Positions 34,103-43,427 are shown, numbered from the stretch's first letter. The stretch: DNA of 64,000 nt from Bizionia paragorgiae (GCF_900107625.1 NZ_FNQK01000006.1:62001-126000); one strand, 5' to 3'. The notes: generated by a model not told the origin, from the sequence alone. Made by a program: numbers and translations.

Positions 34103-36955
34103 ATGCCTAAAAATTCAAAATTAAAATCAATCCTTATTATTGGATCGGGACCTATAGTAATTGGTCAAGCATGTGAGTTCGATTACTCTGGAACACAGGC
34201 TTTAAGATCCTTGAGAGAAGACGGAATTGAAACCGTTTTAATTAACTCTAATCCAGCAACAATTATGACCGATCCGTCTATGGCCGATCATGTCTACTTG
34301 TTACCTTTAACAACAAAATCTTTAGTTAAGATTTTAAAAGAACATCCGCAAATCGATGCTGTATTACCAACTATGGGTGGGCAAACGGCATTAAACTTAT
34401 GTATTGAAGCCGATGAAAAAGGTATTTGGGAAGATTTTGGAGTAGAAATTATTGGAGTCGATATTGATGCAATAAACATTACCGAAGACCGTGAGAAGTT
34501 TAGAGAATTAATGCTTAAAATTGGTGTGCCTATGGCGCCTCAAGCTACAGCAACTTCGTACTTAAAGGGTAAAGAAATAGCTCAAGAGTTTGGTTTTCCT
34601 TTGGTTATTAGAGCCTCTTTTACTTTAGGTGGAGCAGGAGCTTCGATCGTGTATAAAGAAGAAGATTTTGACGAGTTATTAACACGCGGATTAGAAATTT
34701 CTCCAATCCACGAGGTGATGATCGATAAAGCTTTAATGGGCTGGAAAGAGTATGAATTGGAATTACTTCGTGATGCCAATGATAATGTCGTTATTATTTG
34801 TACTATCGAAAATATGGATCCAATGGGAATCCATACTGGAGATTCTATTACTGTGGCACCAGCAATGACTTTGAGTGATAAAACATTCCAAAGAATGCGT
34901 GACATGGCTATTAATATGATGCGTAGTATAGGTGATTTTGCAGGAGGGTGTAACGTACAATTTGCAGTGAGTCCAGACGAAAATGAAGATATTATTGCCA
35001 TTGAAATAAACCCTCGTGTATCGCGTTCATCGGCATTAGCAAGTAAAGCTTCAGGTTATCCTATTGCTAAAATTGCTGCTAAATTAGCGATTGGTTATCA
35101 CTTAGATGAATTACAGAATCAAATTACAAAATCTACATCTGCTTTATTCGAGCCGACATTAGATTATGTGATCGTAAAAATACCGCGATGGAATTTTGAT
35201 AAGTTTGAGGGGTCAGACCGTACTTTAGGCCTTCAAATGAAATCTGTTGGAGAAGTTATGGGTATTGGGCGTTCGTTCCAAGAAGCGCTTCACAAGGCAA
35301 CACAATCCTTAGAGATTAAACGTAATGGTTTAGGTGCCGACGGAAAAGGCTATACCAATTACGATCAAATTATAGATAAATTAACTCATGCCAGTTGGGA
35401 TCGTGTGTTTGTTATTTATGATGCCATTCAAATGGGAATTCCTTTAAGTCGAATCCATGAGATTACAAAAATCGATATGTGGTTCTTAAAGCAATACGAA
35501 GAACTTTATAAGCTAGAACAAGAAATTTCTACCTTTAAAATTGATACTTTACAAAAGGACTTGTTGCTTGAAGCAAAGCAAAAAGGATATGGAGATCGAC
35601 AAATAGCTCACATGCTAGGATGTTTAGAAAGTGAAGTGTATACTAAACGTGAAGAATTAGGAATTAACAGAGTGTACAAGTTAGTAGATACTTGTGCTGC
35701 TGAATTTAAAGCGAAAACACCGTATTACTATTCTACTTTCGAGAATGATGTAGAATTGGCAAATGGTGAGCGTTATGCAGATAATGAAAGTGTGGTCTCT
35801 GATAAGAAAAAAATTATAGTTTTAGGATCAGGACCTAATAGAATCGGACAAGGTATCGAGTTCGATTACTGTTGTGTACATGGTGTTTTAGCTGCTGCAG
35901 AATGTGGTTACGAAACCATTATGATTAACTGTAATCCTGAAACAGTGTCTACCGATTTTGATACTGCCGATAAATTGTACTTCGAGCCCGTATTTTGGGA
36001 ACATATTTACGATATTATAAAGCACGAAAAACCAGAAGGTGTTATTGTGCAATTAGGTGGACAAACCGCTTTAAAATTAGCTGAAAAATTAGATCGCTAC
36101 GGTATTAAAATTATAGGAACAACTTACGAATCACTAGATTTAGCTGAAGATAGAGGGAGTTTTTCTAAATTATTAAAAGAAAATAATATTCCTTATCCTG
36201 AATTTGATATTGCTGAAACTGCAGAGCAAGCCTTAGCTGTTTCCGATACATTAGATTTCCCAATATTAGTAAGGCCATCGTATGTATTAGGAGGTCAGGG
36301 AATGAAAATTGTAATTAATAAAAAGGAACTAGAAGAACACGTAGTTGATTTACTACGTAGTATTCCAGGAAATAAATTACTATTAGATCACTATTTGGAT
36401 GGTGCTATTGAAGCAGAAGCCGATGCCATTTGTGATGGGGAGAATGTGTATATCATTGGTATTATGGAGCACATTGAGCCTTGCGGAATTCACTCTGGAG
36501 ATAGTAATGCGACCTTGCCACCATTTAACTTAGGGAATTTAGTGATGCAACAAATTAAAGATCACACTAAAAAGATTGCTCTAGCCTTAAATACAGTAGG
36601 TTTAATTAATATTCAATTTGCGATTAAAGATGATGTCGTTTATATTATTGAAGCTAATCCAAGAGCCTCTAGAACAGTTCCTTTTATTGCGAAAGCTTAC
36701 GGTGAACCGTATGTAAACTACGCGACTAAAGTGATGTTAGGAGATAAAAAAGTAACTGATTTTGATTTTAAGCCTATGTTAAAAGGGTATGCAATTAAAC
36801 AACCAGTTTTCTCTTTTGATAAGTTTCATAATGTAAATAAAAAACTAGGACCAGAAATGAAAAGTACTGGAGAGAGCATTTTATTTATCGATGATTTAAA
36901 AGATGATGAGTTCTATAACTTATATGCAAGACGTAAAATGTACTTGAGTAAATAG
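34103..36955 (+). CDS. carB: Carbamoyl-phosphate synthase large subunit, short form without the allosteric domain
   Basis: Makes carbamoyl phosphate from bicarbonate, ammonia and two ATP for arginine and pyrimidine synthesis. 950 residues with the two homologous ATP-grasp halves: first half IIGSGPIVIGQACEFDYSG and GGQTALNL; second half VLGSGPNRIGQGIEFDYCC and VQLGGQTALKLAEKL. Metal and ATP motifs such as IEINPRVSRSSALASKA and IEANPRASRTVPFIAKA are intact. E. coli CarB is 1073 residues; here the protein stops after the second synthetase half (DDEFYNLYARRKMYLSK), so the C-terminal MGS-like domain that binds UMP, IMP and ornithine is absent. No frame continues past the stop. carA is not adjacent. 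Confidence 0.95.
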   Translation: MPKNSKLKSILIIGSGPIVIGQACEFDYSGTQALRSLREDGIETVLINSNPATIMTDPSMADHVYLLPLTTKSLVKILKEHPQIDAVLPTMGGQTALNLCIEADEKGIWEDFGVEIIGVDIDAINITEDREKFRELMLKIGVPMAPQATATSYLKGKEIAQEFGFPLVIRASFTLGGAGASIVYKEEDFDELLTRGLEISPIHEVMIDKALMGWKEYELELLRDANDNVVIICTIENMDPMGIHTGDSITVAPAMTLSDKTFQRMRDMAINMMRSIGDFAGGCNVQFAVSPDENEDIIAIEINPRVSRSSALASKASGYPIAKIAAKLAIGYHLDELQNQITKSTSALFEPTLDYVIVKIPRWNFDKFEGSDRTLGLQMKSVGEVMGIGRSFQEALHKATQSLEIKRNGLGADGKGYTNYDQIIDKLTHASWDRVFVIYDAIQMGIPLSRIHEITKIDMWFLKQYEELYKLEQEISTFKIDTLQKDLLLEAKQKGYGDRQIAHMLGCLESEVYTKREELGINRVYKLVDTCAAEFKAKTPYYYSTFENDVELANGERYADNESVVSDKKKIIVLGSGPNRIGQGIEFDYCCVHGVLAAAECGYETIMINCNPETVSTDFDTADKLYFEPVFWEHIYDIIKHEKPEGVIVQLGGQTALKLAEKLDRYGIKIIGTTYESLDLAEDRGSFSKLLKENNIPYPEFDIAETAEQALAVSDTLDFPILVRPSYVLGGQGMKIVINKKELEEHVVDLLRSIPGNKLLLDHYLDGAIEAEADAICDGENVYIIGIMEHIEPCGIHSGDSNATLPPFNLGNLVMQQIKDHTKKIALALNTVGLINIQFAIKDDVVYIIEANPRASRTVPFIAKAYGEPYVNYATKVMLGDKKVTDFDFKPMLKGYAIKQPVFSFDKFHNVNKKLGPEMKSTGESILFIDDLKDDEFYNLYARRKMYLSK

Positions 36956-36980
36956 AAAATTTTAATCTTTATATTTTAAC

Positions 36981-37010
36981 AAAAAACCTCTATTATTAGA
37001 GGTTTTTTTT
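36981..37010 (+). terminator. Terminator of carB
   Basis: AACCTCTA (36985-36992), TTAT, TAGAGGTT (36997-37004), then a long T-run. Confidence 0.9.
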
Positions 37011-37074
37011 GTTTTCTATCGTTTTGTGTTAATAAAAGGTGTAACTTTAATAGAATCCCTTAACTTTTTAAATT

Positions 37075-37686
37075 ATGAAGAAAACTTTACTTTTTATGTT
37101 TTTATTGGTTTTCTACATCAGTGCTATTGCGCAAACGCAGACCTATAATTTAAATTGGTTTGCAGGTATAGGTTCTAATGTAGACCTCACTATAGAAACT
37201 GGAGACACGGTGATTTGGACGTGGACCAGTCCAAACCATTCCGTGGAAAATGACCCTGCAGGAACGAGTGTAGAAACATTTAATAGTGGTGTTTTAGCCG
37301 CAAACGGATCTACTTTCTCGTATACTTTTGCAAACCTAGGAGCTAACGATTATTACTGTGGTGTTCACGGTGCAGCTAGTATGTCGGGAACAATTACAGT
37401 GGTGGCCGAAGGTACTTTAAGTACGCCTCAATTTGAAACACCCCGTTCCTTTTCAATGCACCCAAACCCTGGACGCTTTAGTCTGGAGGTCCATGTGCCT
37501 AGTGTAACTACAGATGGATTGTTGTTTGAAGTATTCGATATCTTAGGAAAACGTATTCATAAGCAGCGTTTAACAAAATTAAAGTCTACAATTGGAATTT
37601 CTACATGGGAGTCCGGTGTATACTTAGTACGGGTGTCAGACAGTAAGCAGTCTGTAAGTTTAACCAAACGATTTGTGAAAATGTAA
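37075..37686 (+). CDS. Secreted cupredoxin (plastocyanin-like) with T9SS type A sorting domain
   Basis: 203 residues. Signal peptide ending FYISAIAQ (residue 20), a type I copper domain at about 22-112 and a sorting domain at about 125-203 (SMHPNPGRFSLEVHV, FDILGKRIHKQ, WESGVYLVRV, TKRFVKM). The four copper ligands are in place: His55 in SPNHSVEND, and Cys95, His98, Met103 in DYYCGVHGAASM. It would be an electron-transfer or copper-binding protein exported by T9SS to the surface or medium. Partner unknown. Confidence 0.9.
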   Translation: MKKTLLFMFLLVFYISAIAQTQTYNLNWFAGIGSNVDLTIETGDTVIWTWTSPNHSVENDPAGTSVETFNSGVLAANGSTFSYTFANLGANDYYCGVHGAASMSGTITVVAEGTLSTPQFETPRSFSMHPNPGRFSLEVHVPSVTTDGLLFEVFDILGKRIHKQRLTKLKSTIGISTWESGVYLVRVSDSKQSVSLTKRFVKM

Positions 37687-37701
37687 AACCCTATTTTAAT
37701 T

Positions 37702-37742
37702 AAAAAAAAGCCTATACAATCCAGATTGTATAGGCTTTTTTT
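37702..37742. terminator. Bidirectional terminator between cupredoxin and thioesterase genes
   Basis: 16-bp stem (37705-37720 with 37725-37740) around CCAG, with A- and T-runs; it reaches the thioesterase stop codon. Confidence 0.9.
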
Positions 37743-38298
37743 ATAAGTCTGTGGGTAGTTCTATACGCACTTTATGCCCCTCTAGGTCGGCAAGATAGTT
37801 ATCCAAAGAAAAGCCGTGATGATCAAATTCTTGTTTTCTTTGCTGCTTTGTTTGGTTTCGTTTAATCGCTTTTAAAAAGCGTTTTAACTCTGTTTTGTCA
37901 TTTAATATTAACCCCGGTACTTTAACCGAGCTGCCATTCTCGTCTTTTGCAACCATAGTAAAATAAGAAGAGTTACAGTGTTTAGTCACTCCTGTTTGTA
38001 TGTTTTCGGCTTCCACGCGAATACCTACAACCATCGATGTATTACCGACATAATTAACGGAGGCTTTCATGGTTACTAGCTCTCCAACTTCAATAGGTGC
38101 TAAAAAATCGACGGTGTCTACAGATGCCGTAACACAATACATTTTAGAATGCTTAGACGCACAAGCAAAAGCAATTTGATCTAATAAATGAAGGATATAA
38201 CCCCCATGAATTTTCCCGCTAAAATTAGAATGTGAGGGTAACATTAATTCTGATATACTAATGCGTGAGGCATCGACTGTTCTATAAGTGTTTTCCAT
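37741..38298 (-). CDS. Acyl-CoA thioesterase, hotdog fold (YciA/BACH-like)
   Basis: 185 residues. Hotdog core with SELMLPSHSNFSGKIHGGYILHLLDQIAFACASKH (shown here only as family region 13-48) carrying the HGG motif, then VASVDTVDFLAPIEVGEL-like strand and NYVGNTSMVVGIRVEAEN. The C-terminal 50 residues are a charged extension (KQQRKQEFDHHG). Hydrolyses acyl-CoA to free acid and CoA in the cytoplasm; chain length cannot be read. It lies 46 bases after rmuC and shares direction, so it may be cotranscribed. Confidence 0.88.
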   Translation of the reverse strand: MENTYRTVDASRISISELMLPSHSNFSGKIHGGYILHLLDQIAFACASKHSKMYCVTASVDTVDFLAPIEVGELVTMKASVNYVGNTSMVVGIRVEAENIQTGVTKHCNSSYFTMVAKDENGSSVKVPGLILNDKTELKRFLKAIKRNQTKQQRKQEFDHHGFSLDNYLADLEGHKVRIELPTDL

Positions 38299-38344
38299 TT
38301 TTATTCGTGTTTTTTAATTTTAAATATACAACAGGTTTTCTAAT

Positions 38345-39742
38345 TTAGAGCGTTGTTTCATGATCCTCATCAGCGCGTCTTAAAAGGTTTTCAGGCAGTG
38401 ATTTTTTTGCTTTAGCGCCCATTTTTTTTAGTTTTTCGACACTTTTTATAATATTTCCTCTGCCGTCAACCAATTTATTCATAGCTGCAGAGTAGTCTTT
38501 TTTAGCATCGTCAATCTTTTTACCTACGCCAGTTAGATCTTTTACTAAACCTTCAAACTTATCATATAAGGCACCTGCTTGTTTTGCAATTTCTATAGCG
38601 TTTTGCTGCTGCTTTTCGTTATTCCACATCGTGTCAATAGTTCGTAATGTTGCGAGTAGGGTAGACGGTGTTACTATCACAATATTGCGTTCGAATGCTT
38701 TATTATAAAGAGCGTTATCTTCATTAATAGCAATAGCAAAAGCGGGTTCGATAGGAATAAATAACAAGACAAAATCTGGTGATTCGATATCGTATAAATC
38801 CTGATAATTTTTTTCCGATAGTTGCTCTATATGACGTTTTATAGAATTTATGTGTGCTTTTAAATAGGGTTTCCGCTCGTCTTCATCGGCATTTACAAAC
38901 CGCTCGTAATCGGTTAGTGAGACCTTACTATCAATAATCATACGCTTCCCATCGGGTAGGTGTAGCACAACATCGGGGAGTACACGGGAGCCATCGGCGA
39001 GGGTGAAACTTTGTTGAACAAAATACTCACGGTCTTTCTCTAATCCCGATTTTTCTAGGACGCGCTCTAAGACCAATTCACCCCAATTTCCTTGCATTTT
39101 ACTATCCCCTTTTAATGCCCGCGTTAGGTTGGTGGCCTCCTTGGTCATTTGTAAGTTCAAATCTTTTAATCCTAGAAGTTGCTCTTTTAGAGCACTGTGC
39201 ATGCTAATGCTTTCTTTTTGCGTATCGTCTACCTTTTTTTCGAACACCTGAATACGATCTTGCAAGGGGGTTAAAATGTTTTTTATGTTTTCTTTATTCT
39301 GAAGCGTGAATTTCTCAGATTTCTCTTCTAGGATTTTAGTAGCTAAAAGTTCGAAGTCTTTTCGTAATTGCTCTTGCCTTAATTCAATGTCTTGTTCCCG
39401 ATTTTGACTCTGTTGTTTTAAATTATCATATTCTGTCGACTTTCGCGTGAGTTCTGTATGTAAAAATTCTTTTTCTCTACGGATGTCTTCGCGATCACTT
39501 TCAGCTTTAGAAAGTCTGTTTTTTAAGTCGGATAGCTGCTGATTAAATTGAAGCTCTTGTTTTTGAAATTCAGTTTCAGCTGCCTGTTTGGTTTCAGCCA
39601 ATTGCTGAATTAAGTTATTGTGACGCTCTTCGAGTCTGCTCTTTTCACCTTTACTTTTTAAACGCGAAATAATAAGCCCTAAATAGCCACCAATAATGGC
39701 TGAAATAAGAATGGCGAGAATTAGAATGAGATTGTCGTTCAT
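38345..39742 (-). CDS. rmuC: DNA recombination protein RmuC
   Basis: 465 residues. One N-terminal membrane helix (LILILAILISAIIGGYLGLII), a long coiled coil (about 30-200; ESDREDIRREKEFLHTEL, then KESISMHSALKEQLLGLKDL) and the RmuC nuclease-like domain with GDSKMQGNWGELVLERVLEKSG, LPDVVLHLPDGKRMIIDSKVSL and FVLLFIPIEPAFAIAIN. Limits chromosomal rearrangements in E. coli. The domain is related to PD-(D/E)xK nucleases; the IIDSKVSL strand is the probable catalytic core. Confidence 0.93.
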   Translation of the reverse strand: MNDNLILILAILISAIIGGYLGLIISRLKSKGEKSRLEERHNNLIQQLAETKQAAETEFQKQELQFNQQLSDLKNRLSKAESDREDIRREKEFLHTELTRKSTEYDNLKQQSQNREQDIELRQEQLRKDFELLATKILEEKSEKFTLQNKENIKNILTPLQDRIQVFEKKVDDTQKESISMHSALKEQLLGLKDLNLQMTKEATNLTRALKGDSKMQGNWGELVLERVLEKSGLEKDREYFVQQSFTLADGSRVLPDVVLHLPDGKRMIIDSKVSLTDYERFVNADEDERKPYLKAHINSIKRHIEQLSEKNYQDLYDIESPDFVLLFIPIEPAFAIAINEDNALYNKAFERNIVIVTPSTLLATLRTIDTMWNNEKQQQNAIEIAKQAGALYDKFEGLVKDLTGVGKKIDDAKKDYSAAMNKLVDGRGNIIKSVEKLKKMGAKAKKSLPENLLRRADEDHETTL

Positions 39743-39855
39743 GAAATAGGTTGAATTTTATTCACTTTTAAAGTACATACAAAAAACTATTAAATACTAA
39801 TGTCTGAATTTTTTTCATTTCCATAATATAAAGTGCCAGTTTTAGCATTTTTTGG

Positions 39856-40380
39856 TTATGCAAAAAATAGTGTTAGTGTTGTAGATCGTAGTTTTTTTGA
39901 ATAAAAGTGCATTATTAATAAATCTGGTTTCTTAGTTGTGCCATAGTTAAATGGTAGGTCTACATTTTGGATGCCATCAAAATTATAATCTAAATAAGTA
40001 TCCTTGATTTCTGGGGCATACAATTTTTTATTTCTTTTTAGCTTAGGTTTTACTTTTGAAACTCTACCAAAAGGGATTAGATTAGTAAATCTTTTGGCTA
40101 AAACATCGGTAGGCCTGAATCTTAAGTTGTTTTCATGATCTATTAAAGATATTTTATTTGGATCAAATACACCTTTTTTTTCTGTTGACTCTATTTTAAT
40201 TTTAACACTAATTTTATTTACATTATTTGATTTGTAGTTAGCACTAAATGTTGTTATCTCTTTTATTGTTTTTTTTGCTTTAATAAACTCAACATTAAAA
40301 CTGTCACTTTGTGAATAAGATGGACTACAAGTTGAAAATAAAATTGAAAATAAAATTAAAAAAGATATATTTAGATTCAT
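39856..40380 (-). CDS. Orphan small lipoprotein, unknown
   Basis: 174 residues. Lipobox LFSTC gives Cys18; the next residues SPSYSQSD are typical of an exported lipoprotein. The mature part is lysine-rich and beta-strand-like (NKISVKIKIESTEKKGVFDP; NLIPFGRVSKVKPKLKRNKK; LDYNFDGIQNVDLPFNYG). No family I recognise. The gene stands alone between rmuC and the BtuD-type ATPase gene, 68 bases after that gene in the same direction, with no clear promoter box. Its A+T content looks higher than its neighbours, so it may be a recent or strain-specific addition. Confidence 0.6.
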   Translation of the reverse strand: MNLNISFLILFSILFSTCSPSYSQSDSFNVEFIKAKKTIKEITTFSANYKSNNVNKISVKIKIESTEKKGVFDPNKISLIDHENNLRFRPTDVLAKRFTNLIPFGRVSKVKPKLKRNKKLYAPEIKDTYLDYNFDGIQNVDLPFNYGTTKKPDLLIMHFYSKKLRSTTLTLFFA

Positions 40381-40448
40381 TGTAGTAAACGTGTTTTTTG
40401 GAAAATGATGATTTTCAAGACAGTTTTTTTTTAAGTTAATGGGAATAA

Positions 40449-41243
40449 TTATTTTTTAACCTTAAAACGCTCTGTTTCTTTATCAAAAACAATTAAATCA
40501 TTAGGGAATAAGTTATCAAATACACCTTGAGAGATTAAATGACATGGTTTGTCGCAAACAATACTATCTGTTTTCATTACGATTAGGCGGTCGCATAACT
40601 GAATGGCCAAATCAATTTCATGAGACGAAAATAAAATGGTTTTTCCTGTGTCTTCTACTAGTTTTTTAAGCCATTTTAAGATGTAAGCTTTATGATACAT
40701 ATCTAAATGAGTGGTAGGCTCGTCCAAAATAATAAGATCTGTATCTTGGGCCAATGCTCGAGCAATCATTACCTTTTGCAATTGTCCGTCGCTAAGCTCG
40801 TAACATTTTTTATTTTGTAAGCTCTCTAAATTAGTTTGAGAAATAGCAGAGGTAACGGCCTTTAAATCTGTTTTTGTGAGTGACCCCACCCAATTGGTAT
40901 AAGGTTGTCGGCCCAAGGCAATCAACTCAAAAACCGACATGTTTTTCGACGCAATAGGTTCTGTAAGTACAATACTTAAAACTTTTGCTAATGCGAGGTT
41001 ATCGTATTTTTCTATAGGTTTGTTGTGTAAAAACACACGGCCGTTTAATGCGGGTTGTACATGTGTTAAGGTTCTTAATAGCGTCGATTTACCAATACCA
41101 TTACCGCCAACGAGGCCCACAAGCTCTCCCTTTTTTAGGTTCAAATTAATTCCCGAAGCGATACTGGTTTCCGATTTTTTAGAACGGTATCCTATACTTA
41201 AATCTTCGGTTTTTAGTATGGTATGTTGTGTGGCGTCATTCAT
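40449..41243 (-). CDS. btuD: ABC transporter ATPase, vitamin B12/iron-chelate type (BtuD-like)
   Basis: 264 residues. Walker A is GLVGGNGIGKSTLLRTL near residue 47, the signature is LSDGQLQKVMIARAL (C-loop SDGQ), and Walker B DLIILDEPTTHLD. It is the energy-coupling subunit of the importer encoded by the next two genes; the permease stop is one base before its start. The family is shared by siderophore (FecE) and B12 (BtuD) systems; the cobalamin riboswitch of the divergent operon and the BtuG-like gene there favour B12. Confidence 0.9.
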   Translation of the reverse strand: MNDATQHTILKTEDLSIGYRSKKSETSIASGINLNLKKGELVGLVGGNGIGKSTLLRTLTHVQPALNGRVFLHNKPIEKYDNLALAKVLSIVLTEPIASKNMSVFELIALGRQPYTNWVGSLTKTDLKAVTSAISQTNLESLQNKKCYELSDGQLQKVMIARALAQDTDLIILDEPTTHLDMYHKAYILKWLKKLVEDTGKTILFSSHEIDLAIQLCDRLIVMKTDSIVCDKPCHLISQGVFDNLFPNDLIVFDKETERFKVKK

Positions 41244-41244
41244 A

Positions 41245-42276
41245 TTAAAAGACCATTTTACGTTTTCTAATTAATAACCAAATAACAACGGGTGCACCAA
41301 TTAATGAGGTAATAGCATTAATAGGCAAGGTATAATCTGTGTTTGGTAATTGCGCTATGCTATCGCAAATAAGCATGACGATTGCTCCAAACAAAAAGAC
41401 TGCAGGTATTAGCGTTCTATGATTAGCGGTATTAAATACCAAGCGTGTTATATGTGGAATGGCCAAACCAATAAAAGCAATAGGACCTGCAAATGCAGTA
41501 ATCGTTCCTGCCAACAAACTGGTAGCGATGATAATAATAAGTCGGCTTTTTTTTAGGTCTAAACCTAAGCTTTTCGCATAATTCTCACCTAATAACAGCG
41601 TGTTTAAAGCTTTTATAGATGCGATACTAAATAGTAAACCAACAGTGTAAATGGCGGCAAATACGCCGAGTTCATCCCACTGTAAATCACCTAAGCTACC
41701 AAATCCCCAAAATATATATTGTTGTAAATCTTCAGCCGAACTAAAATATGAGAGTACACTTACAACCGCCGATGTGATACTTCCAAACATTAAACCTATA
41801 ATAAGTATAGCCATAGTATCACGTACTTTAGATGACACGATTAAAACCGTAAGCAGAACTAAAAAACTTCCTATGCTAGCGGCGATTACCAAGCTCCATT
41901 TTGATATGAGCAAGGACGCAAAAACACCTCCAATTGCTGAGGCTCCCATAATAACAAGAGCAACACCCAAACTGGCTCCCGAAGTAATTCCTAAAACAAA
42001 AGGGCCCGCCAAAGGATTGCGAAATAAGGTTTGCATTAACAGTCCAGAAATACCAAGCCCAGACCCCACCAAAACCGCAGTTAAAGCTTTTGGTAATCTA
42101 TAATTTTGAATAATATATTCCTTGTTACTATACTGTGAAGCTTCAGTGAAAAAACTACTAAATATTTCGGTAAATGGAATAGAAATAGAACCCAAACTCA
42201 CATTGACGAAAAATAAAAGCACGACAAGAAAGAGAAGTATGATAAAGGTAACCGTATATGATGGCTGTGGCTTCAC
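41245..42276 (-). CDS. btuC: ABC transporter permease, vitamin B12/iron-chelate type (BtuC-like)
   Basis: 343 residues, about ten membrane segments, FecCD/BtuC family. Family motifs visible: YRLPKALTAVLVGSGLGISG, QTLFRNPLAGPFVLGITSGA, LLGENYAKSLGLDLKKSR and AGPIAFIGLAIPHITRLV (the coupling-helix region). The start is GTG at 42276, two bases after the btuF-type stop; no ATG is better placed. Forms the inner-membrane channel with two BtuD-type ATPases. Confidence 0.92.
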   Translation of the reverse strand: MKPQPSYTVTFIILLFLVVLLFFVNVSLGSISIPFTEIFSSFFTEASQYSNKEYIIQNYRLPKALTAVLVGSGLGISGLLMQTLFRNPLAGPFVLGITSGASLGVALVIMGASAIGGVFASLLISKWSLVIAASIGSFLVLLTVLIVSSKVRDTMAILIIGLMFGSITSAVVSVLSYFSSAEDLQQYIFWGFGSLGDLQWDELGVFAAIYTVGLLFSIASIKALNTLLLGENYAKSLGLDLKKSRLIIIIATSLLAGTITAFAGPIAFIGLAIPHITRLVFNTANHRTLIPAVFLFGAIVMLICDSIAQLPNTDYTLPINAITSLIGAPVVIWLLIRKRKMVF

Positions 42277-42278
42277 TA

Positions 42279-43427
42279 TTATTTTAGGGGTTTAAAAAAG
42301 TGTGGTGTATAGTCCGGTAAAACCTCTGGGTGACAGATTTTTATAATGTCTTTTAATACTAAATCTGGTCGTGCCATCCCTGATTCATAATAGGTAACCC
42401 CACCTGTGCGACCTGCGGTGTTGGCAAAGGTGTAAATGGTATTGTTTTTAAACGCGTCAAAATTACTATAGTGGGTATTGGCTTGCTCTAATTCAGCTTT
42501 ACTACGGTAATAGGCCGGACTTAACCAAATATCCGCATCTTTTGCAGTGTCATAAACGACTTCAAAGTTTAAAGAAAGGCTTCCAGAACCTTTAGTATTA
42601 CGCCACAAATAGTTAGCATTGGCATCTTTTAAAAATTGTGCCTCTGTACTTTCTCCATTTGGTAAGTGCCAAACGTCTTTATACATGGCTCCGCTTAATA
42701 TAGTAGGCTTTTTAGTGGTGTTTAAAGCTAATTTTTTAGCGTCGTTATAATCCGTTTGAATACGGTTAAATATCGAGTCGGCTTGCTGTTCTTTATTATA
42801 AAGCGCTCCGAAAAATTTAATCCATTCGGCTTTTCCTAAAGGCGATTTCTCCATCCAATCTCCGTTATAAATTACAGGAATGTTTGCTTTTTTTATGGTT
42901 TCTAAGGCTTTGTTTTTACCATCTAAACCAAAAGCCACTAAGACATCGGGAGCAATGTCTAAAACTACTTCGGTATTTAGGCCTTCAGTTTTTCCTAACT
43001 CACGAACGGCATTAGAATCAATCCTAGTGCGTGTTTTTTCTGAAGAAATATAGTCAGTACCCGGAAAACCACGCAGTGTTTCTTCAACATTTAAAAGTTC
43101 TAATGCTGGGATATGAGTGGTTGAAGTCACTATTATGTTTTCGATAGGCGTAATAATAATACCGTCGTATGCCTCTTTCATAAAGGTCGTTTTGGCTGCC
43201 TCTTCACGAGAAATTAAAACATAGTTAAAGCTTTTTTTTGCTTTTGGCCACGGACTTTTTATTTCAATAACCGAGTGGTTGTCGTGTTTGGTTATAGTAA
43301 ATCCTTTTGCATATGATATGGGTACTGTTGTACGCTGTGTTGTTGGAAGTGTACTGCTGTTTTGGGATTCCTGTTTACAAGACCAGAATGAAACACTAAC
43401 TAATAGAAAGAATACTATTTTTTTCAA
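42279..43427 (-). CDS. btuF: Periplasmic B12/chelate-binding lipoprotein (BtuF-like)
   Basis: 382 residues. The frame begins with TTG at 43427 (KKIVFFLLVSVSFWSC follows); upstream in frame there is a TGA and no ATG, so TTG is the start. Lipobox SFWSC gives lipidated Cys17. The mature protein is a class III solute-binding protein (TroA/BtuF fold): RTRIDSNAVRELGKTEGLN, then DVLVAFGLDGKNKALETIKKANIPVIYNGDW as residues about 180-215, and WLSPAYYRSKAELEQ. It delivers substrate to the BtuCD-type pair. Its promoter (43447-43475) overlaps the divergent riboswitch promoter, and its leader is only about 12-20 bases, too short for a riboswitch. Confidence 0.9.
   Translation of the reverse strand: MKKIVFFLLVSVSFWSCKQESQNSSTLPTTQRTTVPISYAKGFTITKHDNHSVIEIKSPWPKAKKSFNYVLISREEAAKTTFMKEAYDGIIITPIENIIVTSTTHIPALELLNVEETLRGFPGTDYISSEKTRTRIDSNAVRELGKTEGLNTEVVLDIAPDVLVAFGLDGKNKALETIKKANIPVIYNGDWMEKSPLGKAEWIKFFGALYNKEQQADSIFNRIQTDYNDAKKLALNTTKKPTILSGAMYKDVWHLPNGESTEAQFLKDANANYLWRNTKGSGSLSLNFEVVYDTAKDADIWLSPAYYRSKAELEQANTHYSNFDAFKNNTIYTFANTAGRTGGVTYYESGMARPDLVLKDIIKICHPEVLPDYTPHFFKPLK

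Noticed and set aside
40398-40432. GAAAAT-GATG-ATTTTC hairpin followed by a T-run, as a terminator
   Set aside because: The T-run is on the plus strand, where no gene ends; on the minus strand, in which the flanking genes run, there is no T-tract.
41651-42103. Open plus-strand frame of 150 codons inside the BtuC-type permease gene
   Set aside because: Antisense to a clear permease; an expected by-product of its codon composition.
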